Shown here one piece after another: positions 1 through 9,283 of a stretch of 18,001 bases of DNA. The translations under genes and the position numbers were made by a program. The notes under the pieces were generated by a model. It was not told the origin of the DNA and ran no database searches. It saw only the letters and a program-made list of their open reading frames with translations. The first letter of the stretch is position 1. Every line of letters begins with the position of its first letter. This DNA comes from Gloeopeniophorella convolvens. Lineage: Eukaryota > Basidiomycota > Agaricomycetes > Russulales. The stretch lies in the NCBI GenBank assembly GCA_022496205.1, contig WTXD01000204.1, forward strand, positions 1-18,001. Reading direction: 5' to 3'.

Positions 1-1257
1 GAAGCGCGTCAGCTGCGTCGTCGAAGGCCTCCACCCATCCCTTGAATGAAGACAGCCCCAGAGCAGCAGCGTTCCTATTCTCGAATATCGCAATGGTCGC
101 CGGTGCAACGTAGTCCTCAGGCACAACGCCGACGCGGTCTTTGAGCTGTGGATGCGACTTGGCGAGGTACTCCGACACCTGTGGCCACAGGACGGTGCCA
201 GCGACAGCAAGAGCGCGCCTCTGCATGCCTGGTGCGGGCGCGGCTTTGAGGGCTGCGACGTGTAGCGTCGCGACATCCCAAACGTGCACGTAGTTGGGGG
301 AGAACGGCGGACTGTTCGCAAGCAACGGACGGCCTTTCTCCCCTGTGATGAGGGCGCGCACCCAGTTAAATGTTCCGCCCGGCGCAGCATCTACGCTCTG
401 ACCGCATCCGAGGGGTCCGAAGACGAATCCGGGGAGGACTGCACATCACAAGTCAGCTCGGTGACCAGAAAGTGGGACTCGGAAGGTTGTACTGGTGGTA
501 ATGTCTATGTCTTTATTTGCGCCTGCAAACTCCCAGACCGCGCGCTCGGCACTGACCTTGGCGGCAGTGTAGACAGCCCATGGATGTGTCCCGGGCTTTT
601 TTGCGTCCTCGAGAGTCTGCGGGTTCCAATCTGCGCAGAGTCAAGATGTTGTTCTTGGCGAGGGTGCATTCACCGACCATCTTCAGAGAATGTCTTGGTG
701 ATATATGCATCGTCAGGATGAAGGACGTTCCCGAAAGTTCCAGTGGCGATGATCTTCTTTATCCCCGCATGACGAGCGTAGTCAAGCACACGCTTGGTTG
801 CTTCCACCGTGTTCCTGACCATGATTTCTGGACTTTCAGTGCCGGGTAGAGGCGACCCGACATGGATCAGGGCGTCGACACCTAGAAATCATGATTGTGA
901 GCAGAGTCCTTTTTCACCAGCTGGGGAATCACCCAAACCTTCGAAAGCAGCGGTCAGGTCTGATGTGGCGAGATCGGCGATCTCAGCGATCTCGAGCGTG
1001 TTGCCATAGAATGCATATGCGGAGCGCAAGGTGGCCGACTTTCCGGAGCGCGCAATACTGCGACATTGCCTCAACTCCCTCATCTCTCATGCATAGAAGA
1101 AGCTGTTTTACGCTCGAACCCTGTAGCCAACCCTCAATACATGGTCGACAATGTGCGAGCCGACGAAGCCCGTGGCACCGGTGACCTGCAATATCGAGCA
1201 CGCATCAGATTCATATCAAGGTAGAATTCATGACCCACATACTAGAACAAGGTCCAT
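1..1257 (-). CDS. NAD(P)-dependent epimerase/dihydroflavonol-4-reductase-like oxidoreductase (3' end outside window)
   Basis: Six exons can be chained on the minus strand: 1257-1243, 1185-1112, 1057-939, 881-678, 630-493 and 438-1. They use GT-AG introns of 57, 54, 57, 47 and 54 nt and give about 329 uninterrupted residues. The nucleotide-binding glycine motif TGATGFVG falls at residues 7-14, right after a 5-residue first exon (MDLVL). The SDR active-site pair YTAAK is at residues 158-162, and PGFVFGP follows at 186-192. This order fits the extended short-chain dehydrogenase/reductase class, in which an NAD(P)H-binding Rossmann domain reduces or epimerises a carbonyl substrate, usually in the cytosol. 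Family members run about 340-350 residues, so only a short C-terminal piece is probably missing. The 15-nt first exon is inferred from frame and the motif; a further upstream exon is possible. The exact substrate cannot be read from the sequence. Confidence 0.88.
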
Positions 1258-4200
1258 CTCAAACACAGTCGAGAGTGGTTGAAGGTTGCGAGGGGAGTTG
1301 TTGGATTGTCATCTTGTCTATCTTTTATTGTTCGTGCAGCTGTAGTGTACGCGTGGTCCGGGCCAAAGGGCCCTGTGTCGGCAAAATGGCCCACAAATTG
1401 GGGGCTACGGCCGGGACCCCCGTCGGAATTGAGCTTACACCTGCTTACCCGATGTTGAACTCCCGCCCGAGTCTTCGTTCAATGCTCACTCGCTGCGACT
1501 TTCATACCATTTCATACTTGCGCCGACCTGCAGACCAGGGTAAGACTAGCCTAGACTGATATATCATATATCAACCGTGGTAGGGACTGGCGAGAAAGGA
1601 TCGTTCAGCGACCAAGTACCGGTGTCATAAAAGAAATCCCTACGTATTCATGCCCAGCACACCGTGTCTCGAGATGTCAGCACTTTTTTTTTTTTGGTCA
1701 GCATTTATATTCCGCAACAGCGAGTCCATCGCAAGACGCGGTCGCACTACATACATAGTACAGTTTTACAGGGTCGAGTCAAAGTACGGGTAATCGGGCC
1801 GAGATGTCAGCACACAAGTACTTGTTTCAGGGCTTGCGGTGGATCTCAATTTGTTGTTCCTCGCATCATGGTGCTGTGACGAGTTGTCGCATCTTGCGCC
1901 AACAGCCTCGTGTTTCGCACGAACACAGGCTCGGGGGCTCTCTTGCGAAGCTGATAGGAACGCACGCTGCGGCGGGTGCATTCAGTGCTACCTTTGCGCG
2001 GGGCACGTCCTCGTACGGCGACTCGGTTGCAGATGTATGCTGCAGTTGCTGCTCAGTCGCACAAGTGCCCAGACCGCGGCCCGTACGACCTGGACAGCGA
2101 AGTTGTCACCTGTTAACGCCAATCGACCTTTCCCAGCGTATACGAGTACGAGAGCCCCGATTCATGGCGTCTGTCCAATAACACGGTCGACGGTGTATCA
2201 ATGGAGCCAGAATGGAGCAGCGTTTTGCACTCGTTTTGCAGTCTCCGTAACTGACCACGTGACTCTGCCACGTGCTTCTGCCTCCAGTGCAAGCTTCAGT
2301 TAGGCTGAGTCCTTACTTTACTCAACCTCACGGCATGTCACCACTTAGCTTACGGGCAGCTCAGCGAGTGTCGCCTGGGACCGACTTTTACTCAGGCGAA
2401 GGTCAACCCGATCGGTAGGCTCAAAGTGGTCGCCGCGCCAGTGCACTTTTCATCTGGCACGCCGAGCGGATCAGCCTCCTCAGGGATCGGGCTCAGTCGC
2501 CAAGGCAGGGCTGCCACGGTCACGGCCACCTGGCCTCACCTCACTCACCAAGCGAGCGACGGAGCGGGGCAGGTTCTGGCACTTTTCACCAACTTTTCAC
2601 ACCTTGCAGAGTGGAACTCTGCCTACTTACCGCACCTCTTTTCTGGCACTTGCGTTTGTGAGTGCCTTCGCTCACCCAGCAGAGTCGTTGGGATGTCAAC
2701 TGCGGCAGGGGACACCTCAGTGGTCGATAACCGTGCGGGATCTGTAAAGGGTACTTCTCTGCTGCCCGGTTGTCCAACGCCTTGTTCTCTCCCCATCCTT
2801 CTCTCCACGGTTGACCCGGCGCCACGTCGTATCTATTTCGAACATTGTTTTTGCAGGACGACCGTCCGCTACCTCGGGCCCTCATCGGTCAATACTGGGT
2901 GAAGGAAATGATGCTGACGAGGTCAGTGTCGCTGCGTGAGTCCTTGTCACGCACACTGATGCCCCGCGATAGGTATGGTGGCCTTGTGAAGCATCTGGCC
3001 CCTATGTGGAGGCTGTTCAGCCTACCTCGAGGTACCGTCCTGTTCAACGGAGGTCAGCGGCAGCGCGGTGGCGTCCGTCCCCAACCCTGGGTCCGGTGAG
3101 AGATCAATGCGCACGCATCCCTTATATATCATTGTCAGTGCCGTTAGCAGCTTGCTCGGGCCATGGATCGATGGCACCGATCAAGGCCCAGTGCACTTTC
3201 AGGCGGCCAGACTGATCGCGGGGCAGCATCGTTGTGGCGTGTTTATGCCCTATTTTCTCCAAAGAAGCCATCAGTGCCACATCCTAGCCGGCAGCCGTTC
3301 CAGCAGAGGCGGCTTGCTGGCTTACGCCAAGGGTTTCGCCTGGCCATGGAATGTCGTGCTGGCCGAGTGTCGCGCAGTGCTCGTCCCTGGTACACCGCGC
3401 AAATGAAGCTGGGAAAGTCCAGGTATGTCACCAGTAACCCACGAGATGCCAATCTGGGCAACCCGAGCTGACCGCTGTACAAAGCCATTCATAAATAGAG
3501 TCATTGTGATATACTGGATTAATGACCCAGAGCACATAGTCCACGCGAGTGACAATGACACTGCTGTCAATTCGCGCAGGTAATGTGTCGCTCGTCGAAC
3601 ATGCTATTTCGATGCCTCCGATTTGATGCCTGCCGTGGGTCCCGGAGCCTCGAACTCTGTTGGTGCCACAGCGCCCGCTGAGCCCACGCTCTTAAGATAC
3701 CACTGAACACCCCCACAGCGTGCCTACGATTTCTGCACCATATTCCTTCTTCATCCCGAGCTTGCTCTATGTTCTACTGGAGTGTTCCCCAGTCAGCTAT
3801 AGAGGGAGGGGTTGTATCAATACTGCTCAGAACTCACGCTGTGCCGCGGTAACCACCCTTCAACCCGATATGTGGCGATACTGAAACTTACGTTACATAT
3901 CAGCTGTGACCATTCAAGCCCAACGATCGGAAAGTAGCCATCCAACAGTGGCTCGATGCTGCGTTGTCCTCTCGCTTCCCACGTGAGGCGCTGACTTGGG
4001 CCCATCGGGCCGAGCTGTCCATAATGTTGGCAGCGCGCCAAAATGATTATTATATTATATTCTATCCCCAACGAAAATGTGAGATCATGCCGACGGCAAG
4101 GACCGCTGATTCTTGTTGTGTGAAGGTGAGAGTATCTAAGTACAGGCGGTAAGCTGGCAGCGCCGGCGTCGCTATCTGATCCATCATCGGCGCGGGCTGT

Positions 4201-4670
4201 TCAGAGCTTGCTTAGCCTGCACACTGGAGATGAGATGGTGATCGTCGTCTAACACGCTGGTCTGGCTCGCATCGCACTAATCTATACCGATTGTCCTAGG
4301 TAGACCGTAGACGAGCCAAAAACAAGCATTCCTTCCTAGGTGCTTGGATGTTGGGCGCTGGTCAATAAGCGCCGAAGCACTAAGTCGAACCTCCAACAGT
4401 GCCAGGCCGGGGTCGCTTACTACCTGACTGTATGGCACATCCTTCGTTGACACGGAGATCTCGATAACCTCGGCGGTGCAGTGCATCCATATGGCACGGG
4501 CACTGATACCCATGGGCTGTGCGGGTCATTTGTGGCGAAGACAGGCCTCAGGGCTCGGTCCTCGGGCCTTAGGCCTCAGGTCGCGCGCCTTGTTTGTTGG
4601 TGCGCTATTGCCACACATATGATCTCAGAGGCCAGCCAGTAAACTCCCTCTTCCCTACATATCCAAGCTC
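1258..4670. other. 3.4-kb interval with no supportable gene
   Basis: Open frames of up to about 158 codons occur here (around 1839-2303 and 2426-2902). They have no recognisable motifs and fit no splice model I could build, and frames of this length are expected by chance. Small details: a run of 12 T at 1684-1695; two CACGTG hexamers at 2256-2261 and 2269-2274; a TATA-like CTTATATATC at 3121-3130, followed about 30 nt later by a CCATGG start context opening a 102-codon frame with no family resemblance; an AT-rich patch near 4040-4062; and GGCCTCAGG-type imperfect repeats at 4543-4580. It is best treated as intergenic, perhaps with unannotated noncoding transcripts or old decayed sequence. 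Confidence 0.5.
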
Positions 4671-5216
4671 ATGGCAGCCTCTCTACCTCCCCCGTCCTCC
4701 GATGACGTGCCACGATCTGGTCCTCCGGAGCTCCTGACCTACCGTTTTGAAGGCCAACATGCGTACGTGCCAGGTGCCACAACACACGAGGTGCGCATCC
4801 GAGCTCTCTTCACACTGAGACACATGTTGATTCGCAGATAGGAGGCTATCACACTGGCACAACGTGCCTTCCCTGACCTCGCCGATGTGCCCCCTAAACG
4901 GATCTCCCTACATGTCTCGGCAACTACTAGCTATGTGGCGATCCCCGCAGTAGCGTGGTCAAGCATCGTGTCCAAGCTGCCGCTCTATCGCGTTCTTGAT
5001 GTTCGCGTACACAAGGAGGCAGAGGCGCCTCCAGGCTACCAGGCCGCTTCAGGGACTCCTACTACTCCTACACTCAAGGGAAAGACGCGCGACGAGCGTC
5101 CTCCGCCACCGGCGGATGACAAAGGCATCGCACATTCTCGCGCGAACGTAGGGACTGACCTCTCAAGGAGGCACCTTGGGTGGCTAAAGAACGTCCTACG
5201 GAGGCTTGGCTCCTAG
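4671..5216 (+). CDS. Paralogue family copy A: small PY-motif protein with putative beta-grasp core
   Basis: There are two exons, 4671-4790 and 4842-5216, giving 164 residues. I do not recognise a named family. Residues 1-20 are Pro/Ser-rich. The core starts with LLTYRFEGQHAYVPGATTHE (21-40), which looks like a beta hairpin. The phase-0 intron follows residue 40, then a helix (EAITLAQRAF), a strand (RISLHVS, 60-66), a short helix with Trp79 (PAVAW) and a last strand (VLDVRV, 91-96). A PPGY motif is at 103-106. A charged, Pro-rich linker leads to a basic C-terminal tail with HLGWLKNVLRRLGS (151-164). The start ATG 4671 has an AGCTCATGG context. The 3' splice site is ambiguous: only the distal AG (ending 4841), not the CAG ending 4837, keeps the frame. 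The order and intron position match copies B-E. The function is unknown; an adaptor or substrate of a WW-domain ubiquitin ligase is an inference. Confidence 0.85.
5028..5039 (+). other. PPxY motif of copy A
   Basis: The codons spell PPGY, seven residues after the last predicted core strand. PPxY peptides are the standard ligand of group I WW domains, such as those of Rsp5/Nedd4 ligases. Conservation at the same relative place in the other four copies supports function. Confidence 0.6.
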
Positions 5217-5696
5217 GTCAGACGATGGATGGGCGCCACCTGTACAAGGCTCTTGTACTATAATAGCATCGATTGTGTATCCTTGGGTGGAGATTCCCTA
5301 CAAGTGATCGTTGAGATCCGCGCTGCGGAAGGCCGCATGAGCTGCGAATTCGTTAAAAAACGCCGAGGGCGCGACACTTGAACCAATGCTGTACGCTTCT
5401 GTTATTTCCTGTCGTGAGTGGCCTCAATTGACCGTCCCAAGGGTCGCGTCAACCATAACCAATGCACAATGGATGGCCTGCTTGAGAACGCCGTATTGGC
5501 GCTCAGAAAACATGCGACGTCGCAGCCATCGCCCGGGAAGCTAATCCCCAGTCGCATATATCACAAGGCCAGCCTGTCGGACTCCACAACGTCACGTCTG
5601 ATAAGACGGGGCTGTGTAATATGGCCCATAAAAGCAGCAGCACCCCACTGAGAAACCTTTTCAAACACTGATCCTCCCTTCCTTGAAGGCCAAGCG
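5217..5696. other. Intergenic spacer between copies A and B
   Basis: These 480 nt separate two same-strand paralogues. They should hold the 3' end of copy A and the promoter of copy B. A TATA-like CATAAAAG lies at 5627-5634. The open frames here match nothing in the family and are probably chance. Confidence 0.5.
5627..5634 (+). promoter_or_regulatory. TATA-like element upstream of copy B
   Basis: CATAAAAG begins 70 nt upstream of the proposed ATG at 5697, a plausible distance for a fungal core promoter. The evidence is position and composition only. Confidence 0.25.
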
Positions 5697-6241
5697 ATGA
5701 AGTTGCACCTGGGGACCTGCCAGTCGGTGATCTCGACGCCGTACCAAGCTGCCCCCGAGCCGGTGAAGAATGACCCGCCCGAAGCATTGACCTACCGCTT
5801 CGGGGAGAACAGCGCATGGGTGCCCACGCCCCGGAATCATGAGGTGGGCGTCGCCGCTGCGTCGCCTGTGCTGCACTGATGAGTACACCATATTGTGCTC
5901 AGGAGGCCATCGACCTTGCGAAACATGCGTACCCCGAGTTGCGCCATGTCCGACGAGATCGCATCACATTTCACACGACAGGCAAGACCAGCATTGCGTG
6001 CATCACGCCCGCAGCATGGGAACTTGTCGTGCGACGTTTGCCACACTACCACGTCGTGGACATCCGGATTCGAGAACCCGCCGAAGGTGAAGACGACTCG
6101 GGGCTACCCGGATACAGCTACTCGGCGATGGACTACGTCCCCCAAGAGAAGGAGGAGACGTATTGGGGAAAAACAGAGTCGGGCTCTGGGAGGAGTCGAC
6201 TAAGTCGGATGATCAGTTTCGTCCGCGGGTCTGATGCGTAG
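5697..6241 (+). CDS. Paralogue family copy B: small PY-motif protein with putative beta-grasp core
   Basis: There are two exons, 5697-5843 and 5903-6241 (intron 59 nt, phase 0), giving 161 residues. An N-terminal segment of about 30 residues unlike the other copies is followed by LTYRFGENSAWVPTPRNHE (31-49), the intron, a helix (EAIDLAKHAYPEL), a strand (RITFHTT, 69-75), a short helix with Trp88 (PAAW) and a last strand (VVDIRI). LPGY at 117-120 is the L-variant of the PY motif. The linker is acidic and Tyr-rich, and the protein ends RSRLSRMISFVRGSDA. Along the core this is the closest match to copy C (PELR.V.RDRITFH in both). ATG 5697 is the start that keeps a full first exon, and a TATA-like CATAAAAG lies about 65 nt upstream. 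The function is unknown; the role inferred for copy A would apply. Confidence 0.85.
6104..6115 (+). other. LPxY motif of copy B
   Basis: The codons spell LPGY, twelve residues after the last predicted core strand. LPxY is an accepted variant of the PPxY ligand of WW domains. Confidence 0.5.
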
Positions 6242-7680
6242 GGTGTGGTGGGTCTGATGCTCTCAGTATTCGCTCGACTTCGGCACCCTAGTTGATGGAC
6301 GCGAGTTTGATTGATATTGAAGGATCATGCATGGAGCAGCGCCACCAGCACCACGCGGGAAGTTCTGACAGGGCGTAGACAGTGGCCTGAAAACAACTTC
6401 CAGGTGACGTTCAGTGAGGAGCAGTGCTGCTCCAAGGCCAAGATTTCCCGCACCATGAGGACTCGCGGTACATAAAAGCAAGCATGTGCTGAAATGTGCG
6501 TAAGTCTAACTCAAGTGTCAAGCTGCAGAGTTCGTCGTTGCTCACGACGCAAATTGGAGAAAGTAAGGAAAGTGGTGCCACTGGAATCAGTGGTTTCCGT
6601 AAAGTGAATATTGTTCGGGCCGGTCCTTGCAGCGGGGTGTTTATACAGACGGCAATTTGCGGCAGAGCTTGAGCACAACGCCCTTCACAACGCCCTTCTG
6701 ATGTACCGTGTCTATGTGAACTCGGGGGAATAGGAGCTTTATATTGAGATAGTGTCCGAGTATGCCAAGCCTCTAGCTCCCTGCATTCACCGAGGCTTTC
6801 AAAATGCCCGAGATATGGAAGCTCGCTCGCTGATTACGCTTCCTTGTGAAGGAACTGGCCCCGCTAAGTTCCTCATGTCTTTCGACGCGCAGCCCCTCCA
6901 GCAGTCAACGGTCCCGGCCCTGCTGCTTGCGTACCGCTTGCAAGCTTGGTAGCATTACGCGGAAATTTCGCGATGGTATGGACGTTTACCAAGTTGAGTA
7001 CACGACGGTCCCCGGACTCGCCCGGATCTCCTTACACCATGACAGCACACCGCAGCAACAGGATTGCCTCTATCTGCTGCAACAATTCACTGAGAATGTG
7101 CCATCTGTGAAAGGACTCACTCCGTTCCACCGTCCGCTAGCATGGTGGCTCTTGGGTGACCCTACGATATTGTCACCAGGAGCCACGACTCTAGCTGCAA
7201 GATCCGGTCAATGGGCTCGCTGACCTTCAAGCTCGATGGCCTTCTTTCATGCCTAGAGTTGGGTATCGTTTCGTAAACTCGCGTTATGTAGTCCCACCAA
7301 CTTCATTCGGAGTGAACAGTGTTAGTGATCGTGCTCAAGGCGGTCCGATCGCGAGCGCTTGGCAAGCGCGCCAGAGGCGATCACGTGCAAATCCCAGAAT
7401 GGAATTTCGTTTCCACGTATCACACCAGGTGCCGTTCGTTGTCACTGCAATGCGGTTGGCATGAGGCTGCAAAGACCCGCACACTGTATGCCATAAGTAC
7501 GATACGTACGTAGGCACAGCAAGGTTCTGCACAGCATTCTCAACGGGCTCCTGATCGAGCGCTACGCTATCTCAACAGCCTAAAAGCTGCCATCGAGCAT
7601 GGCATATGCACAATCATTTATTCCCCACTGACCTACCTTCACGCGTCCTCCACTATCGCTCGTGAGGTGATCATACCGGA
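6242..7680. other. 1.4-kb interval between copies B and C, no supportable gene
   Basis: The longest frame here (about 6846-7223, 125 codons) starts without a convincing context, resembles nothing I know and has no splice partners. A perfect 12-bp tandem duplication lies at 6674-6697. The last 100 nt before 7681 should include the promoter of copy C, but I see no clear TATA element. Confidence 0.45.
6674..6697. repeat. 12-bp tandem duplication
   Basis: CACAACGCCCTT is present twice back to back, and the following C extends the match by one base. It looks like a local slippage duplication with no visible function. Confidence 0.75.
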
Positions 7681-8141
7681 ATGGCCGCCGAATCTTCAGA
7701 ACCCGCGACGAAATCACCGCCTCAGATCCTAACATACTACTTCAACGACGAGTGCGCTTGGGTTCCCGCGGCCACTACATACGAAGTACGTGGGTCCACA
7801 CGCTGTTCCGTCCTGCTTCCCTGACGCAGCTGCTACATTATTAGGAAGCCCTGAGCCATGCACAGGATGCGTTCCCGGAGCTGCGTAGCGTCAGCCGCGA
7901 CCGCATAACATTCCATCTGAACAAGAAGGCGCGTATCACGCCGCCAGTATGGTGGCCTATAATCAAGGATGTCAACAACTGTGGCAACGTCGATGTTCGC
8001 CTCCGAAAGGAGCCAGAAGTTGCTGCACCACCTGAATATGTTAACACCATCGAGCCGAGCGGCCCCAGTAACGATGAGAAGCCTAGCAGGCCACCGAAGG
8101 CCAAGTCATGGAGGTGGTTCACGGGGAAATGCTGTTCTTAA
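7681..8141 (+). CDS. Paralogue family copy C: small PY-motif protein with putative beta-grasp core and Cys-Cys tail
   Basis: There are two exons, 7681-7785 and 7845-8141 (intron 59 nt, phase 0), giving 133 residues, the shortest member. The core runs ILTYYFNDECAWVPAATTYE (16-35), helix EALSHAQDAFPEL, strand RITFHLN (55-61), the Trp-containing TPPVWW (67-72) and last strand NVDVRL (83-88). PPEY is at 97-100, followed by a Pro/Lys linker and the C-terminus SWRWFTGKCCS. The segment before the last strand (VNNCGN) has lost the Pro-x-Tyr seen in the other copies (LPLY, LPHY, MPNY, LPRY), so this copy is the most divergent there. The paired Cys next to basic and aromatic residues could be S-acylated, which would suit membrane attachment; this is an inference. 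ATG 7681 has a good GGAATGG context. The biochemical role is unknown. Confidence 0.84.
8028..8039 (+). other. PPxY motif of copy C
   Basis: The codons spell PPEY, eight residues after the last core strand, which is the canonical group I WW-domain ligand form. Confidence 0.6.
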
Positions 8142-8670
8142 ATCCTCTCGTACTTGCGACGATATAAGGACGATAATATATCCGCTCAGACGTCACTGTA
8201 TACCATGCAACTAGAGTCCCATTTGCGTCACGAAGGGAAAACGTAGCAGCCGCGGCTCAGGCTCGTGACCGTCCTTTCAGCCATCTCAACCTTGCATATT
8301 CGTTGCGGAGGCACATCAAACGCAAATCAAACGTATCAAACAATTGGGTACAATAGGCAACATTGTCAGACCTGATTAGTCTGAAACATTTAGATGTCTA
8401 CGAAATTCCCACTGCGCTCCTTGGCTACTACGCACACAACAGCGCAGCCCCTTTCTGGATCAAAATCAGACAAACAAGGCTCAGAATCAGCGCCTACTGA
8501 TCGCAAATGCGTATTTTCCCGAACTAGGAGCGCCTTTTCTCCTAGACAATACCCACAACCCACGTCGGGCGCCGAGGACTTACAGCGCCTTTGATACGGG
8601 CCCGTACTGATTTAGTGGCCTGCGGCCGGGCTGATGCCTAGCACCTTCACTGCTCTTGCCACCTAGCAGT
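8142..8670. other. Intergenic spacer between copies C and D
   Basis: This 529-nt spacer holds three close copies of ATCAAAC at 8315-8341 and a perfect 7-bp inverted repeat, CTAGGAG / CTCCTAG, with an 8-nt loop at 8524-8545. A 66-codon frame at 8394-8594 has no family resemblance and is probably chance. Confidence 0.45.
8315..8341. repeat. Three ATCAAAC units upstream of copy D
   Basis: ATCAAAC starts at 8315, 8326 and 8335, with 11-bp and 9-bp spacings close to one helical turn. It lies about 330 nt upstream of the copy D start, so it could be a clustered binding site. No factor can be named. Confidence 0.4.
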
Positions 8671-9283
8671 ATGGCCCCCTCACTGAGGTTCCAGGTGCCA
8701 GCCCATACCGTTCATATGCGCGCCTGCACACCGCCCTCATTCGACGAGGACATCGATCTTGATGACGAAGAGAACGAGGCCCTGGGCACCGATGCCACCC
8801 GGCTACCACCCGAGGTCGTATCGTTCTGGTACAATGGGCAGGTAGAGTTCGCGCCTGCGGTCCCATCTTACGAGGTGCTGTAGTACTCGTGGTCTCGCTT
8901 CGCTGTGATACTGATCTGGGCGCTCTTAGGACGCACTGGACTTTGCGTTGTCCAGGTTCACCTCACTGCACGATATCCCACGCGAACACATATCCTTCCA
9001 CGCTGCATGGGGACATCAACGGGTCGACGCTCGTATCGCTCCGCGCGCTTGGCAGCTCGTCGTCATGCGCATGCCAAACTATGAGGACATCACCATCTCA
9101 GTCGATGGGGATGAGAAAGAGCCTCTGCCACGCTATTCACTGTTTGAGGCCGTCGAGTGGGATGACCTTGAGGAGAGTGCAGACGTTTGGCGTTGTTGGG
9201 CTTGGATAAGGGGGTCGTGGTTCCGGTGGTTGCTAAGACGTGGAAACCCAGGCACTGCAGAGGATGCAAAAGGGAAGTCGTGA
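8671..9283 (+). CDS. Paralogue family copy D: small PY-motif protein with acidic N-terminus and putative beta-grasp core
   Basis: There are two exons, 8671-8874 and 8930-9283 (intron 55 nt, phase 0), giving 185 residues. The N-terminus is longer than in A-C and contains an acidic block (residues 25-37: DEDIDLDDEENEA). The core is VVSFWYNGQVEFAPAVPSYE (49-68), helix DALDFALSRF, strand HISFHAA (88-94), Trp-containing PRAW (106-109) and last strand DITISV (121-126). LPRY at 134-137 is the L-form PY motif. The C-terminus is very Trp-rich and basic (WRCWAWIRGSWFRWLLRRG, 156-174), a stronger version of the tail in the other copies. ATG 8671 has an AGTATGG context. The exon junction (E | D-A-L) matches the junction in all other copies. 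The function is unknown; the Trp/Arg tail suggests interaction with membrane interfaces or acidic partners. Confidence 0.83.
9125..9136 (+). other. LPxY motif of copy D
   Basis: The codons spell LPRY, seven residues after the last predicted core strand. It is aligned with the PY motifs of the other copies. Confidence 0.5.

Noticed and set aside
1670..1813. 14-base direct repeat CGAGATGTCAGCAC at 1670-1683 and 1800-1813
   Set aside because: In an 18-kb window one such pair is close to the chance expectation, and the flanks show no further similarity or target-site structure.
1839..2902. Two open frames of 154 and 158 codons on the plus strand (1839-2303, 2426-2902)
   Set aside because: They are the longest in the gene-free left region, but have Cys/Ser/Thr/Arg-heavy composition typical of chance frames, no motifs, no splice partners and no resemblance to other genes here.
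3625..3665. Possible tRNA T-arm on the minus strand (AGTTCGAGGCT)
   Set aside because: The stem pairs only four of five bases, and no A box, anticodon arm or acceptor stem can be placed around it.
6846..7223. 125-codon open frame containing a protein-like stretch (YQVEYTTVPGLARISLHH)
   Set aside because: There is no start context, no recognisable family, and the length is within chance for a window of this size.
8524..8545. Perfect 7-bp inverted repeat with 8-nt loop, terminator-like
   Set aside because: Intrinsic terminators are not a feature of fungal nuclear genes, and a 7-bp hairpin is common by chance.
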